Assembly: GCA_900312665.1 (NCBI GenBank)
Contig: ONZQ02000001.1
Location: forward strand, 1,949,072 to 2,013,071
DNA length: 64,000 bases
Direction: 5' to 3'
Origin: Cephalotrichum gorgonifer
Lineage: Eukaryota > Ascomycota > Sordariomycetes > Microascales > Microascaceae
Positions within the stretch are counted from its first letter, which is position 1. The number at the start of each line of letters is the position of its first letter. The translations under genes and the position numbers were made by a program. The notes under the pieces are model-generated. The model ran no database searches. It was not told where the DNA came from and saw only the letters and a program-made list of their open reading frames with translations. Shown here piece by piece: positions 11,300-22,402 of the stretch.

Positions 11300-13179
11300 A
11301 GGTGACAATGGGTGGGGAATATGTGCTGGGGCTGTACTGTACGTAGTTGCTCATTTTCTTAAAAGGGATTTTTGGGTGCCGTTATTGTTTGATGATGGGC
11401 CGCATAGCAAGAGACTTGATTTTTTTTTAACAAACGCCACAATCTCCATGTCGTCAACACTGTGGGTCAAGTTCCGCGTTGTCGGTGTCTTAGATGGACC
11501 CATGCGTCTCATTTATGATAGGGTCCTGGCGTCGCTGTGAGACTTGTCACGGGTGGTTGACATCTCGGCGGCCAGGCCAGGCCAGGCCCGCCCACCATCC
11601 GGGATTCTGGGCTTCACGGCGTCAGTGTCAGAGGGCAAGGACCAATTGCCGGACTTGATTTCATAACCCGGTATGTTTCAGACAGCTTACGGAGTACGAG
11701 TACATTGTTCCCGAGTAGAGGCGTACCCTATGTAGAAGACCGAGGCGCTAGCCAGGATATCTACACTAACGGCGGGCTTCCAATGCGAGGAGGTCTGGTC
11801 CGCCCTGTTCAGAAGGACGCCACCATCCAAGCCCGAACGAGGCAAGTAAGAGCGAAGAATGAGATTCTAAGAAGAAGATGAGGGGAGGGGTCTCCAATCG
11901 CCGAAAAGAGGAGAGTAGGGTGGGTGGTGCTTGGTAGTACTAACGGGCACTGTGGTAACCCGTGATGTAGGACGAGGCAAGGGACGGCTTGATGGTGACC
12001 TTTCAGTTGGTGCTGGCAGTGATTCCTCATTTGCCCCTCCGTACGCCAGGCCGCAGCCGCGCGCGGGTATCGTTGCCCTCTGCTTCTTGCCCTCTGCTTC
12101 TCCAGGCAGTACAAAGGCCTCCAATACCAAGCTTCAAGGCGATGGATGGCCACGTGGGCGGCGGCCATCTTGACTAGGCGGGGCCACGGACATCGGCCTT
12201 CCATAGATGGCAGCATTTGCGCAGTAGTAACATAATATCCGAGAATGATCCTGGGCGAGACTGTAGCGGCCGGAAATGAAGACACCGAGTTTATGGAGCA
12301 CCGTAGGTAGTACCCGTGCTCGGAGTACGGGCCATAGGACAGAAAGCATCGGGAGGTTTGCCGTTGCAAGGGAAACAAAAGTGCACGAAAGAGGTGAACG
12401 ACGAGACCCGAGGCCCGGGGCCCACCATCTTCGGCTGACCGGGCCTTCTCGGTTGTTCCGAGCGGGCAGTGCCTTCCCAGATTCGAGCTGGTCACCACCA
12501 AGTCGCTCCTCCTCCTCGCTCCTTCCGCGACGGATCTCCCACGAGGACCGGCCAGGTGCGGCCTCCAACGGTGGAGGTATCAGATGTAGCCCGGAAAGGA
12601 ACCCGGGAAGTACCAACCAATAAATTGCGAATCCGCAGATCCATCAAGCCTAGCGCACTTCCACATCGAAGTGCGAAGTGTGGGCGGGTGGTGGTGGGTG
12701 GCCGGGTGCGAACAGGCATAACCCATCAACTTCCCCTCCCCCTTCCGTCCGTCCCCGCTTGAGTCCGTCTAATATTATTAGTGTGGTGGCCATGTTGAAT
12801 GGCGTACCTTCCCTCGTGCGGCGGCGGCGGGTTCTATCCGCAGTCGACATCGGTACCTCCCGCTCACCCCCACAGCATGTGTACATTTTGCTACAAGGCG
12901 AAACCTGAGCAATGACCTACTCTTCCCACCCTCCCCTACATCACGCATGCTTTCCTAGGGTAGCCGCTCTTGTAAATCACAAGGAGCTCACAAGGACGGA
13001 TAAAGAAGGAGACGGGGGGCGGGGGTGTGGACAGGTTCAGATCGCAGGACTCCTTCCCGAGAGTCTGCTTCTGGACTTGGAAGGCGCCATTGTCACAATA
13101 CGGACTCGAGGAAAGAGGGACTAGGGGAGCCAAGATAGGTTGCCCATCCTCGGTCGGCTTGCGGAACTCTGTCGTTCGT

Positions 13180-13201
13180 GTACTCGTACGGGTACGAGTA
13201 C
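13180..13201. repeat. perfect inverted repeat, 10-bp arms
   Basis: GTACTCGTAC is followed by GG and then its exact reverse complement GTACGAGTAC. Similar half-sites are scattered through other intergenic regions, for example 13408-13425, 37591-37600 and 62422-62436. Confidence 0.8.
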
Positions 13202-13326
13202 GAAGTGGCGCGACAGATCCCAACTTCGGCATGTACGTAGGCGTATTGCACTGTGGAAATGAAAATGCCACTCTGGGGTTTCCACATCTACTCCACCGTC
13301 CATCCCATCATCGACTTTCAAGCGCC

Positions 13327-13348
13327 GCATGCGTCGCATGCGTCGCAT
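13327..13348 (+). repeat. short tandem repeat GCATGCGTC
   Basis: Two full 9-nt units followed by a partial third. It lies in the gene-poor tract upstream of ARL8. Confidence 0.75.
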
Positions 13349-15064
13349 CCATCGTACCTCGCATCGTACACTTGCATGTACATTCCGTGCCTGCCCTGGT
13401 TCCGTATTTGTACAAGTACTCGTACACCCGCAGAAATTACCTCCCCGAGGGTGGCATCCTTGTTCGTCCCAAGGTTGTTGCAAGGAGCTGTGACTTAATA
13501 CTCACTATTACTCGCACCACCGGCCGGCCCAGGCCGTCGTGGGTCGCGACCCATCAAGCTCGACGCTAAAGTCGATAGGCTGCGGATCATCAAAACCGGA
13601 GCCGCTCTTTCCCCAATTTGAAAGCTGCAAAGCGGGTGGGGGGATCAAGAGTGCACCGAAACGGTGACGGCACACTCGACGTAAAGCCACCAAACGTGCC
13701 CTGTGACGTTGGTGATCAGTATTACTGCTTGGCTTGGCCCCGCCAAAGTAGCAAGCGCCTCCCCACCAGCCACTCAAGCCAGAGCGCTAGGCTCCCCTAG
13801 TGCCACCCATGTTTCCACGCTCATACAAGTAGATGTCGCTGGCAATCCTCGCTTCTTTCCCCTCTTGGATGGAGCTACGAAACGCCTTTCAACCTCCACA
13901 GCTCCTGCAAGTATTATTACCTTAACGCCTGTTTTATGTGCTCGGTTAAGCCAATACCTCAAACCACAAGACCTTCCTAGGCGCCGACAAATGCCAGGGG
14001 AGATTTAGAAGGGGAAACGACACCCGAAACAAACAAACACACCGGGGAGGGCTGGATCGGTCTTTCCTTGAACCTTGTCATTCCCTCCTCCCGAGCCGCT
14101 TTGTTTCTGTTTCTGCTACTGGGTGCTTAGTGCCCGCTTCCTCATCCATGACCGACCGAAAAAGGAACGGGTATCGCGAAAAGAATACATAAGCAACCAA
14201 GCGCTTGCTCGGGGAGCATCTCAAGGCGTTCCTTCGTCACAATCCATCTCCTCTGCTGCCTACACTGCACCTGCCACTTTACTCTCCCCGAGTTCATGAC
14301 GGAATAGGTACTTTAGCACCACATCGGAAAGTACGGAGTACAAGTAAGGGGAGAGAGGGTCTTTCCGCCACGGGCCAGAAACCCTGACAGGTACCTGCAC
14401 ATTAAGCAAGCTGCTAACTGGGCCGGGGGGGTCTTTCCTCTTTCCTGGTAATCGACGCAACACACCTTCCCCGCGGCCTCGCCCTCACCTGCCTTTTGGC
14501 TCCTCCTTTGGCCCCTCGTTACCTCGCCTCTTGGCTTTCTTATCACACCAGCCAAAATTGCACCTCCCCCCCCCGTCGTCACCTCCCCAAAAATTGCTTC
14601 ACCTTGTCGTCGGCTACGAGAAGCCATACGAGACAAACCATTTCTTTCCCTTGGCTTTTTTCGCCTGTTTCCGTTCGACTGTCCGGCGTGGAAGTAACTT
14701 CTGCCCACTACAGTTGTGTCCACGCCGCCTAGCTCCTCCGATTTAATACCCCACCTACCACCGATCTCTGGGCCATCTGCGCATCCCAAGTCTGCACCAG
14801 CTTCCCTTCCGTTTGCGACTCGTCCTGCCAGCAACCGTTGTCGCTCCTACGCTGAAGCATTTCCTTGCGCGACTATCTCCCCGAAATACCTTCGCCGACA
14901 ACTTACGTGATCTACTTTAATACGCTGGGCGTCTGAGCTCTTTCCAACCCTCCGCGCCCCCCACTATCGCACCCTCATCGTCATCATCGTCGGCTCCGTA
15001 GCCTATCCCGGTCTCTACCTCACCCACCGTTGCGACGTAACTCTGGGAGAAGAAGATATATACG

Positions 15065-16086
15065 ATGGCGCAGCTAGTTAAGAAGGTGTACGACTGGCTG
15101 CTGAGAACCTTCTGGTGAGTCAAGAGGCTTTGTTTGTTGCGTGCACCTTGTCGGACACCGTCGCCTGCAGAGACGCTTTTCTACTCTGTCGAGAGCTTCC
15201 GCAAGGGGCCTATAACGAGAGGTGCAAGGCTACCAAAACTTGGGAGCGGGGGTCGTTGACTGACAGATGGGCGTGTAGGGCAACAGAGATGGATATCACC
15301 ATGGTCGGCTTGCAAAACGCGGGCAAGACGTCCCTCCTCAGAGTACTTTCGGTATGTGTTGCCGAAAGCCCGTCTCCACCCCAAGATTCCCGACTCCCCA
15401 TCGCCTTTTGACTGTTCGCATTCCCCCGTTCGGTGCCTCTCTGTGACTTGAATACTTTTGCGTCGTGAGACCGGGCTAACCAGTTTGTCGTCCTTGGTAG
15501 GGTGGAGAATTCACGATCGAGTAAGCCGCTTTCCCTTTCGCCTATAACCCGACGCCGAGTCTGGGGTCGAGCGCGCCCCCTCCTGATACACGACCCCCGA
15601 AGGGTCCCCGCCCGATGCTTGCCCCTTGTAGGTTCGTTCGGCTGCTGGCATCCTCGGCTGACCAAGATCTTGTGTAGCACTATCCCGACGGTTGGGTTCA
15701 ACATGAAGCGGGTGCAACGAGGTCACGTTACACTAAAATGTTGGGATATTGGTGGCCAGCCCCGTTTCCGAACAATGTGGGAGAGGTACTGCCGCGGGGT
15801 GGACGCCATAGTATTCATTGTTGACATGGCGGATCCTGACGTTCTCCCGGTCGCGAAGGACGAGCTTCATTCCCTGATGGAGGAACGGACACTTCGTGGC
15901 ATCCCTCTCCTTGTGCTAGGTAACAAGTCAGACCTACCGCAGAGGTTATCAGTGGATGAATTAATCGACGAGCTCAACTTGGGGGAGATTGGCCACCGGG
16001 AAGTGTCCTGTTACGGCATCAGCGCCAAGGAGGAGACCAATCTGGAGGCGGTCCTCGAGTGGCTCGTGAAGTGGTCAAATAAATGA
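15065..16086 (+). CDS. ARL8: ADP-ribosylation factor-like GTPase ARL8
   Basis: Exons 15065-15114, 15279-15351, 15501-15520 and 15678-16086 give 183 residues (human ARL8 has 186). The P-loop reads GLQNAGKT at residues 27-34. Switch I contains IPTVGFNM and switch II WDIGGQPRFRTMWERYCRG, a signature stretch nearly identical to animal ARL8, which separates it from ARF and ARL1-3. NKSD gives guanine specificity. There is no glycine at position 2, so it is not N-myristoylated; ARL8 proteins use an amphipathic, N-acetylated helix (here AQLVKKVYDWLLRTFW). Animal ARL8 drives lysosome positioning and fusion through HOPS and kinesin; a vacuolar or endosome-motility role is inferred here. Exon 3 is only 20 nt and introns are 149-164 nt, longer than most in the window. 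Absent from S. cerevisiae. Confidence 0.94.
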
Positions 16087-16329
16087 GCGGCGTATACCAC
16101 GGACATGGCGGGACAATAGACGTCTTGCTGGAGCAATGGTGGCCGCAGGTTTGACGGACGAGGGAGTCTCTCCTGGGGATTCTTCTCGCGACTGGTTGCA
16201 AGGCAAGAGATTCAGGCGGAGCGCTTGCTGGGGGGCGGGGGGGGTTGGCCGGGAGCTGGGGTTCCTGCCGAATAATGCGACTCCACATCTTCGGCAGTCT
16301 CCCGCCAGATGACCCGTTCCCTGCCCTCT

Positions 16330-16361
16330 CCCGTTTCCCGTTTCCCGCGTCCCGTGTCCCG
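16330..16361 (+). repeat. degenerate heptamer repeat (TTTCCCG type)
   Basis: Four to five tandem copies of CCCGTTT or variants (CCCGCGT, CCCGTGT). Non-coding. Confidence 0.7.
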
Positions 16362-17296
16362 TGGCGGTTGGGGCAGGCGGATAGCAATCTCCTATTCTCG
16401 TGTTTCCCTTTCCTTCATCGGCCGGTTGCCAAGAGAAGAGATCCACTTGGATCTGGACGGCGACCGGTGGCGCCTTGATACACTGATATATATCTTCTTC
16501 TCTCACGAGTTCATGAAGGCGGGTGGGGTCATCGGTAACGGGTCCCTTGGCATACAGCGGACCGGAGCGACTCCGTGGACAAGGCGGCTTTAGTGTTTTT
16601 CCCCTTCTTCTCCTTTCGAATTATTTTCCTCGGCGGCGGCGAATACCCCTTTCTCGGCATGTTTGGGCGGGTTGGAGTCGGTGCCATGCATTGTCCTTTT
16701 GAGCGGGAGGCCTTCCAGTGTATTGACAGGACTAGCGGGGTATGTCTCGAGCTTCCCGCGATTGTTTCTAGTCGGAGCCCTTTGCTTTCCTGGCTTCCAG
16801 TGTCACAGTTGTCTTGGATCACACGCTTGTTCGAGGTGGATTTTCTTGTCTCATGTTTCCGTGATCTCGGTTAGGGATGGTATCGCAGACGACGGTTCGC
16901 GTTGGCGCGCAGGAGGTCGGCTCATGGTTGAGGGAGGACCATGGTGCGTGCTTCGAGACAGCAGGACGGGAGTGCCCTTGCAATTTTGATGTTAGCTAGG
17001 TGCGAAGAGCACTCGTGCAATGACGCGTGAACTTCTGAAACTCATGAATGATGAACGTTTGGACTCTTCTGCGTAAGGCTATATTTGAAAATGGCGGCCG
17101 GAGATTGAAAGGGAGTATCCTCCTCGGGGCGATGGGGGAGGGTGGGGGTCGTGGGCAGGGAGTGGTTGGTGCCCATAAGAGGTCAAATTGACGAGAACAA
17201 CAAGCTTGAGGATTTTCCTACCCGCTCGCTGTGTTAGTGCGAGGTGAGGTGAGGGAGGGGTGGTGAGTGGAGGTGGAGAGTGGAGGGTGGTGAATG

Positions 17297-17312
17297 GTGG
17301 GTGGGTGGGTGG
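17297..17312 (+). repeat. G-tract array with G-quadruplex potential
   Basis: GGTGGGTGGGTGGGTGG has G-tracts separated by single T residues, the shape of a stable parallel G-quadruplex. A second G-rich run is at 17859-17890 and a third at 295-312. Formation in the cell is inferred only. Confidence 0.6.
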
Positions 17313-18506
17313 AATGATGGCGGCTACATGAAATTGAAGTTCAGTGGGTAGAGCGGTCGGGGGCCGGTCAGGAAGTGCGCAGATGGGAATGAATAAAAGG
17401 AGTGAGCAAGAGTTAAAGAGAAGAGAGGAGTATACCCAGTTTTACATGTTTTAAGAGTGAATTGAAAGGGAGAAAGAGGGAAGAGACATGCGGGAGGAAG
17501 GCGGACGAGCAGAGGTTCAAATGACAACTGGCAGTTGATGGAGGGGGCTGCACACGGGCCACTTGATGCGTTGGCCAACTCATCGGCGCAGGTACTCCAC
17601 GTCAAGGGAAGGGAAGGGAACGAGCGGAAGGGGATAAAAGGATGGGGAAGCAGGGTGTGCGGTTTCTCGACTCCAGAGTTCCCCCTTACAAGTGCGAGCA
17701 TTAAGAGGATTCTCTTCATTCGCTCATTTTCTCTCTTGTTGTTCTTCTGATAGCAAAAACAGAAGTCTGTTTTGATTTACTTGCCGTTATTGTCGTCTGC
17801 CCTTTTCGGAAGACTTTTTACTCGGACAGATTTCATGGCGATGGTGGTGGTGGTTTGCTGGGGAGGGGATGGGTGTGGGTGGGTGGGGGAAGTTCTGCGC
17901 TCGAACGAGCACCTCGCACCGCAGTGTATGAGAGAGTGAGGCGATACGTAGCTGGGAGCTCCAAGTACGATCGAAGTGTGGCGATCACCATCTCACATCT
18001 CACCTATTATTTTACTCCTGTCGTGTCTCTGCGCCTATGCGACATCGTAGAAACCCCCCTTCCGGCGCCTACTTGTACAAGGAGGTACTCGTGTAAATAC
18101 GTTTTCACTAGCCTCTGCGTCCTCTCCACCTTTAATCTATGACTTACTCCCGAACCGGACTAATTCATGCAGATTTGGGGACGGAAAGACGAAGATTGGG
18201 ATGGCGAGGAGGGGAAATGGTAATGGTAATGGTAATAGTACTGGTGTTGGTGGGTGTGGTTGTAAGTGTCCATACTGGATGCTGGATATTAGATGGGAGC
18301 GGGAAGATGCGTGGACGGAAGCGCCAGTGCGAGAGATCGAGGCGGCTACCATACTCGCTGGGTGGGGAGTTTTCTTGGCTCGTGTGGGTGGGTTTAATAT
18401 GCCTACATGTATGTAGAGTACGGAGAATGGAGTATTACAAGAATTGAAGTTGTTACGCGCTGGGATGGAACAACCAGCCAGCACGAGCCCGTGATATCCT
18501 CTACCC

Positions 18507-18541
18507 TCTTCTTCTTCTTCTTCTTCTTCCTCCTCCTCTTC
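18507..18541 (+). repeat. CTT/CCT trinucleotide tract
   Basis: About seven CTT units followed by CCT units. It produces a spurious poly-Glu open frame on the minus strand. Confidence 0.8.
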
Positions 18542-19246
18542 TTTCCTTGCCCTTCTTTTTTTTTTCATCACGCGATAGGTAGGGAGGGGCGTGTAGATAC
18601 TCGTACTTGTTTTCTGGTGGGAGAAAGAGTTCGGGGGTTGGGGTTGGGGGGTGGTGGCCACTTTAAGTTGATGCGCTGGCAGCGTCTGAGTGGAAGATGG
18701 GTCCTGAGAGGGTGATGAGAAAGGGACGGGATGCAACGGGACGGACGGCGGAGCGATCGGTCACCCTGCAGGTGGTCCGCATACTGGTACTTGTCGTGTA
18801 TAATAATAGATTTGCATCGTATGTACACGTCAAGGACGGGGACGAGGATGACCGACGCATCTGGGCTGGCTCTCAGATGGTCTGGTTCTGGTTCGTACAC
18901 CCAGACGCATCGAGCGCACGAGTATTGTTGGTCCTTAGTACTCCGTATAAATCATGTTTGTTCGTTCAGCTGCAAGCAGACCTACGAGCAGCCACGAAAT
19001 GGTCGCTATCTGTCCGGCGCCCGCCCCACGTTGGTGCTAGCGCGGTACTAGAATGCTTGTAGGCCGAAATGCCCCACCAAGACAAACAACACCTTCCCCG
19101 CTCACTCACGCCGAGGCCAACCGCAACACGCGACGCATGAGTCTTCCAAGCTGCAAGGTACAAACTACTCTCAGAGCAGAGCTCTCCCAAAGACGTTACT
19201 GGCCTTTCTTGCCCTTGCCCACTCTGCTTCCCGCCCCCGGGAAGCA

Positions 19247-20779
19247 ATGCGTCTCTCACCAGCAGCCTATCGCATGTATAGGCTGAGACCAAGTGCCACC
19301 ACCCTCAACAGCATAACTTGTGTATCAAGAAGGATCCATCACCCACGGCTTAACATGTCCTCACGTGCGACTAGCAAAGTTGGCCAGAGCGAGGCGACGG
19401 CGGCTTTTAGCGGGTCTACGACGCAGCAAACTGCCTCCGGCCCGGATGGAAGCCGACCCGTCAATGGGTGGGCTGGGCACAAGGGGCCTGGTGGCTTTGA
19501 CTTACGGAGTGAGTACCTCCCGATGATGACCCTATGCGCCCCATCTCGCCTCCGCTGCCCCTCGGTCCATCCTACGATCGGCCTATACTTACGCTTATCC
19601 GAGGCGATACTGCCACGACTCCCACACCGTCTATGCTAGAGGCTATCCAGTCCTGCACGCTCCTGGATGACGTCTTGCAGGAGAACCTGGCGACAAACGA
19701 CCTCGAGGCCCACGTGGCGGCGCTGTCAGGGAAGGAGGATGGGCTCTTCGTCCTGTCGGGGACCATGGGCAACCAGCTAGCCTTGAGGTCTCTGCTGGTC
19801 CAGCCGCCCCACGCCGTGCTGTGCGACAGCCGGTCTCATGTCATGTGCTACGAGGCGGGCGGGTGAGTAGTCCCAGTCCCCTATTCTCAACCATCCCATC
19901 CAGACCCACCGACTCGTTCATCGCTGTACGGCCCAGGAACCTGACACACGCCGGGATGATATCAGCGTCGCAACCCTCAGTGGCGCCCTCGTGCAGGCCG
20001 TCACCCCCTCCAACGGTATCCACCTCACGCTGGAAGACGTGAAGAAGCACGCCGTCCTTACCGACGACGTGCACGACTGCCCCACCAAGGTCATATCCCT
20101 CGAGAACACCCTCAACGGCATGATCATGCCCCTCTCCGAGCTGCAGCGCATCTCGGCGTTCGCGAGGGAGCACGGGATCAAGGTCCACTGCGACGGCGCG
20201 AGGCTGTGGGAGGCCGTCGCGGCGGGGGCGGGCAGCCTGTCGGACTTCTGCAAGAACTTCGACACGGCTAGCCTGTGCTTCTCGAAGGGGCTGGGGGCCC
20301 CGATCGGGAGCATCCTCGTCGGGGACCGGGACGTGCTAAAGAGGGCCAGGTGGGTGAGGAAGTCGATCGGGGGCGGGCTGAGGCAGGGCGGTGTGGTCAC
20401 CGCCGCGGCGAGGGTGGCCGTCGACGAGACGTTCGGGAGGGGCCCCAACGGGGAGGGCGGGCTGCTGGGCCTGTCTCACGAGACGGCGAGGAAGGTGGAG
20501 GGGATATGGGCGGGCATGGGCGGGAAGCTCGTCCACCCCGTGCAGACGAACATGTGCTGGCTGGACCTTGGGGCGACGGGATGCTCGGACGAGAGGTTTG
20601 TGGAGCTGGGACGCGCCGAGGGGCTGAAGCTCATGGGGGGGAGGCTCGTGATCAGCTATCAGGTCGCGCTCAACGAGGGCGACGTGCTTCCGAAGCTCGA
20701 GCGCGTGTTCAGGGCGGCGCTGGCGGAGAGGGACGGGCGGGAAGAGAAGGGGGAGGGTCGGACCTCGATGTATCAGTGA
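19247..20779 (+). CDS. GLY1: low-specificity L-threonine aldolase, PLP-dependent
   Basis: Exons 19247-19508, 19604-19862 and 19966-20779. Starting at the first in-frame ATG (19247) the protein has 444 residues; from the ATG at 19355 it has 408. Family landmarks are FDLRSDTATTPTPSM at the start of the catalytic domain, CYEAGG, HCDGARLW with the cofactor-contacting Asp, and CFSKGLGAPIGS with the PLP lysine (Lys245 in the short form). The enzyme splits threonine or allo-threonine into glycine and acetaldehyde, the main glycine source in yeast with serine hydroxymethyltransferase. The 36-residue extension of the long form has seven Arg, no Asp or Glu, many Ser/Thr, and looks like a mitochondrial presequence; the 19355 ATG has an A at -3 while 19247 has a G. 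Both starts may be used. The start is uncertain, the identity is not. Confidence 0.93.
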
Positions 20780-22402
20780 ATGGGGCGAGGTTCACGGAGG
20801 AATAATATCATGTCACCAAACATGCGGACGACGAGGAGAAGGGGCATGTAAGTTGGTGGCAGGTGGATAAGGCGTTTTGTTTATCGCTCTCTTCTTTCTT
20901 CCTCTCTCTCGGCGAGACTCGGCCGCATTTCATCATTCGGCAGCAGGCGAAGTAGGCAGGAAGCCGAATCCGTGATGTACGGAGCAACCTAATGCGGGGA
21001 CTCCGGTGGCCAGTAACGCATCAGGTCGGTAAGGGGCCAATTACAAGACACGGCCGGCACAGCAATCTCAACTGGGCCGATCGGGGTCGGGGTCGGGGTT
21101 GCCGGCGTATGCATTCATTCTTCCTTCCGCCTTGGATGCAAATGGCTTATGTTTATCCGAGGCAAGCAAGTACTTTGTATACTTTGCTACTTGCCGCAGA
21201 CGATACCCGCAAGCCAAGAAAGAGGAGGAAATCCAGCGTCAAGAAGCGGAAGGTGGGAAGGAGGGATCTGATGCAGGGCATCATCATGACATGGTGACGC
21301 GCCGAGAGTATGGCCGCTTCACTCCGCGCCATACCATACCGGGCTAAGCAAAGTAAGAGTGGCGGCGGGTGGGAAAAGCCTTACCTACCTCCCGAACGGG
21401 GGCTAAGCACCAACACAGACCGGGATCGGAAGATTTTCTCTCGGGTTTGGTCAGCTAGCTTGTACCGGCTGCAGGCTGCCATCGGCGATGGGGGAAGGAG
21501 GTAGGTAGTAGGCTTGTTTCTATTTCTTTGGGGTTTAATTTTGTTTCTTATTTTTATCCGTCTTCCTCTTTAGTCCCGGGCCTGGCCTGGCTGGTGTCAG
21601 AGACGCATACAGGTTAGGCCGATTCCCTCCAACGTACCGCACCGCCGTACTTGTACTCGGAGAAGGGCCGAACTGGAGCGCGCCGTTAATACGCATAATA
21701 ATAGCGTGTACATAAGTGAGTGAGAACGCGGGGAACATCTCAATCTTCCGTCCGCTGCGGGGACTAACAACTAATGAAAAGTGTGGGGAACTAACTACCA
21801 GAGCTCGCCCCGCCCCAATGCAATGCAACGCCGCGGCCGAGTAGCTTTCGTCATCGTTTCCTCCGAAAGAGCTTGCTTATTTACCATGATCCCCACCAAC
21901 CTCGCCACCGACTTCCAAGTTGACAAAAGCCATCGAGTCTTGGATGGCGAACCCAAAGACCGCATGGCGGGCGCCGATCCCAACGGGGTGATGATCTGCC
22001 CCCAACCAAGCCAGAGGGCTTGTTTAGTTTTTTCCACTTGCCTCTTTCGGGTAGGTTTCTTCCCAAAGGCGAGGTTCACCGTCATCATCGGCGGCCCGGT
22101 TCTAGTATTATTTGCCATCCCTGGCCGGGGTGGATGGATGGATAATACCGGGTATCAAAATTGGAAGCCGGCGAGAGTAACGCAAGGATATATATACATG
22201 CATAACAGATGAGCAACTCGTCAATTGGCGATTTTTGTCGGATGATTCCCCTCTCAGCTTCGTTGGGATCCATATATAGTATATAACCTACGAGCATGCC
22301 GCGACTCGCGAGCTACTAGTGTTCATCGTCACCTTCTTACTCGGATAACCTCTCCAAACCTCCCCGTCTAATTCTCCACGCGCATACCATTGGCATTTGA
22401 CA
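20780..22402. other. intergenic threonine aldolase-trehalase
   Basis: 1.6 kb without a supported gene. It holds short GGTCGG repeats near 21078-21095 and a GTACGGAG half-motif near 20977. The stretch ending at 22402 should be the trehalase promoter. Confidence 0.55.

Larger units (their letters stand above)
11300..15064. other. 3.8-kb gene-poor intergenic RPA135-ARL8
   Basis: No gene could be supported on either strand; open frames are low complexity and mutually overlapping. Contents noted are three GCCAG units at about 11571-11588, copies of TACGGAGTAC at 11688-11697 and GTACGGAGTA at 14331-14340, a perfect GTAC-type palindrome at 13180-13201, and a GCATGCGTC repeat at 13327-13348. The last few hundred bases are pyrimidine-rich and probably are the ARL8 promoter and leader. 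A non-coding RNA or long leader intron is possible but not shown. Confidence 0.5.
16087..19246. other. 3.2-kb gene-poor intergenic ARL8-threonine aldolase
   Basis: No supported gene. It is rich in simple sequence: repeated TTTCCCG-like heptamers (about 16330-16361), G-tracts at 17297-17312 and 17859-17890, GGTAAT repeats near 18218-18235, a CTT/CCT tract at about 18507-18541, and a GTACTCCGTA copy at 18938-18947. Minus-strand open frames around 17324-17719 and 18137-18736 owe their length to these repeats. Confidence 0.5.

Noticed and set aside
11809..12501. Minus-strand open frame of 230 codons in the RPA135-ARL8 gap
   Set aside because: No recognisable domain, many overlapping frames in the same DNA, Cys/His/Arg-rich texture typical of non-coding reads. 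RNA evidence could reopen it.
18137..18736. Minus-strand frame of 199 codons with a poly-Glu run
   Set aside because: Its length and the Glu run come from the CTT/CCT repeat; no motif.
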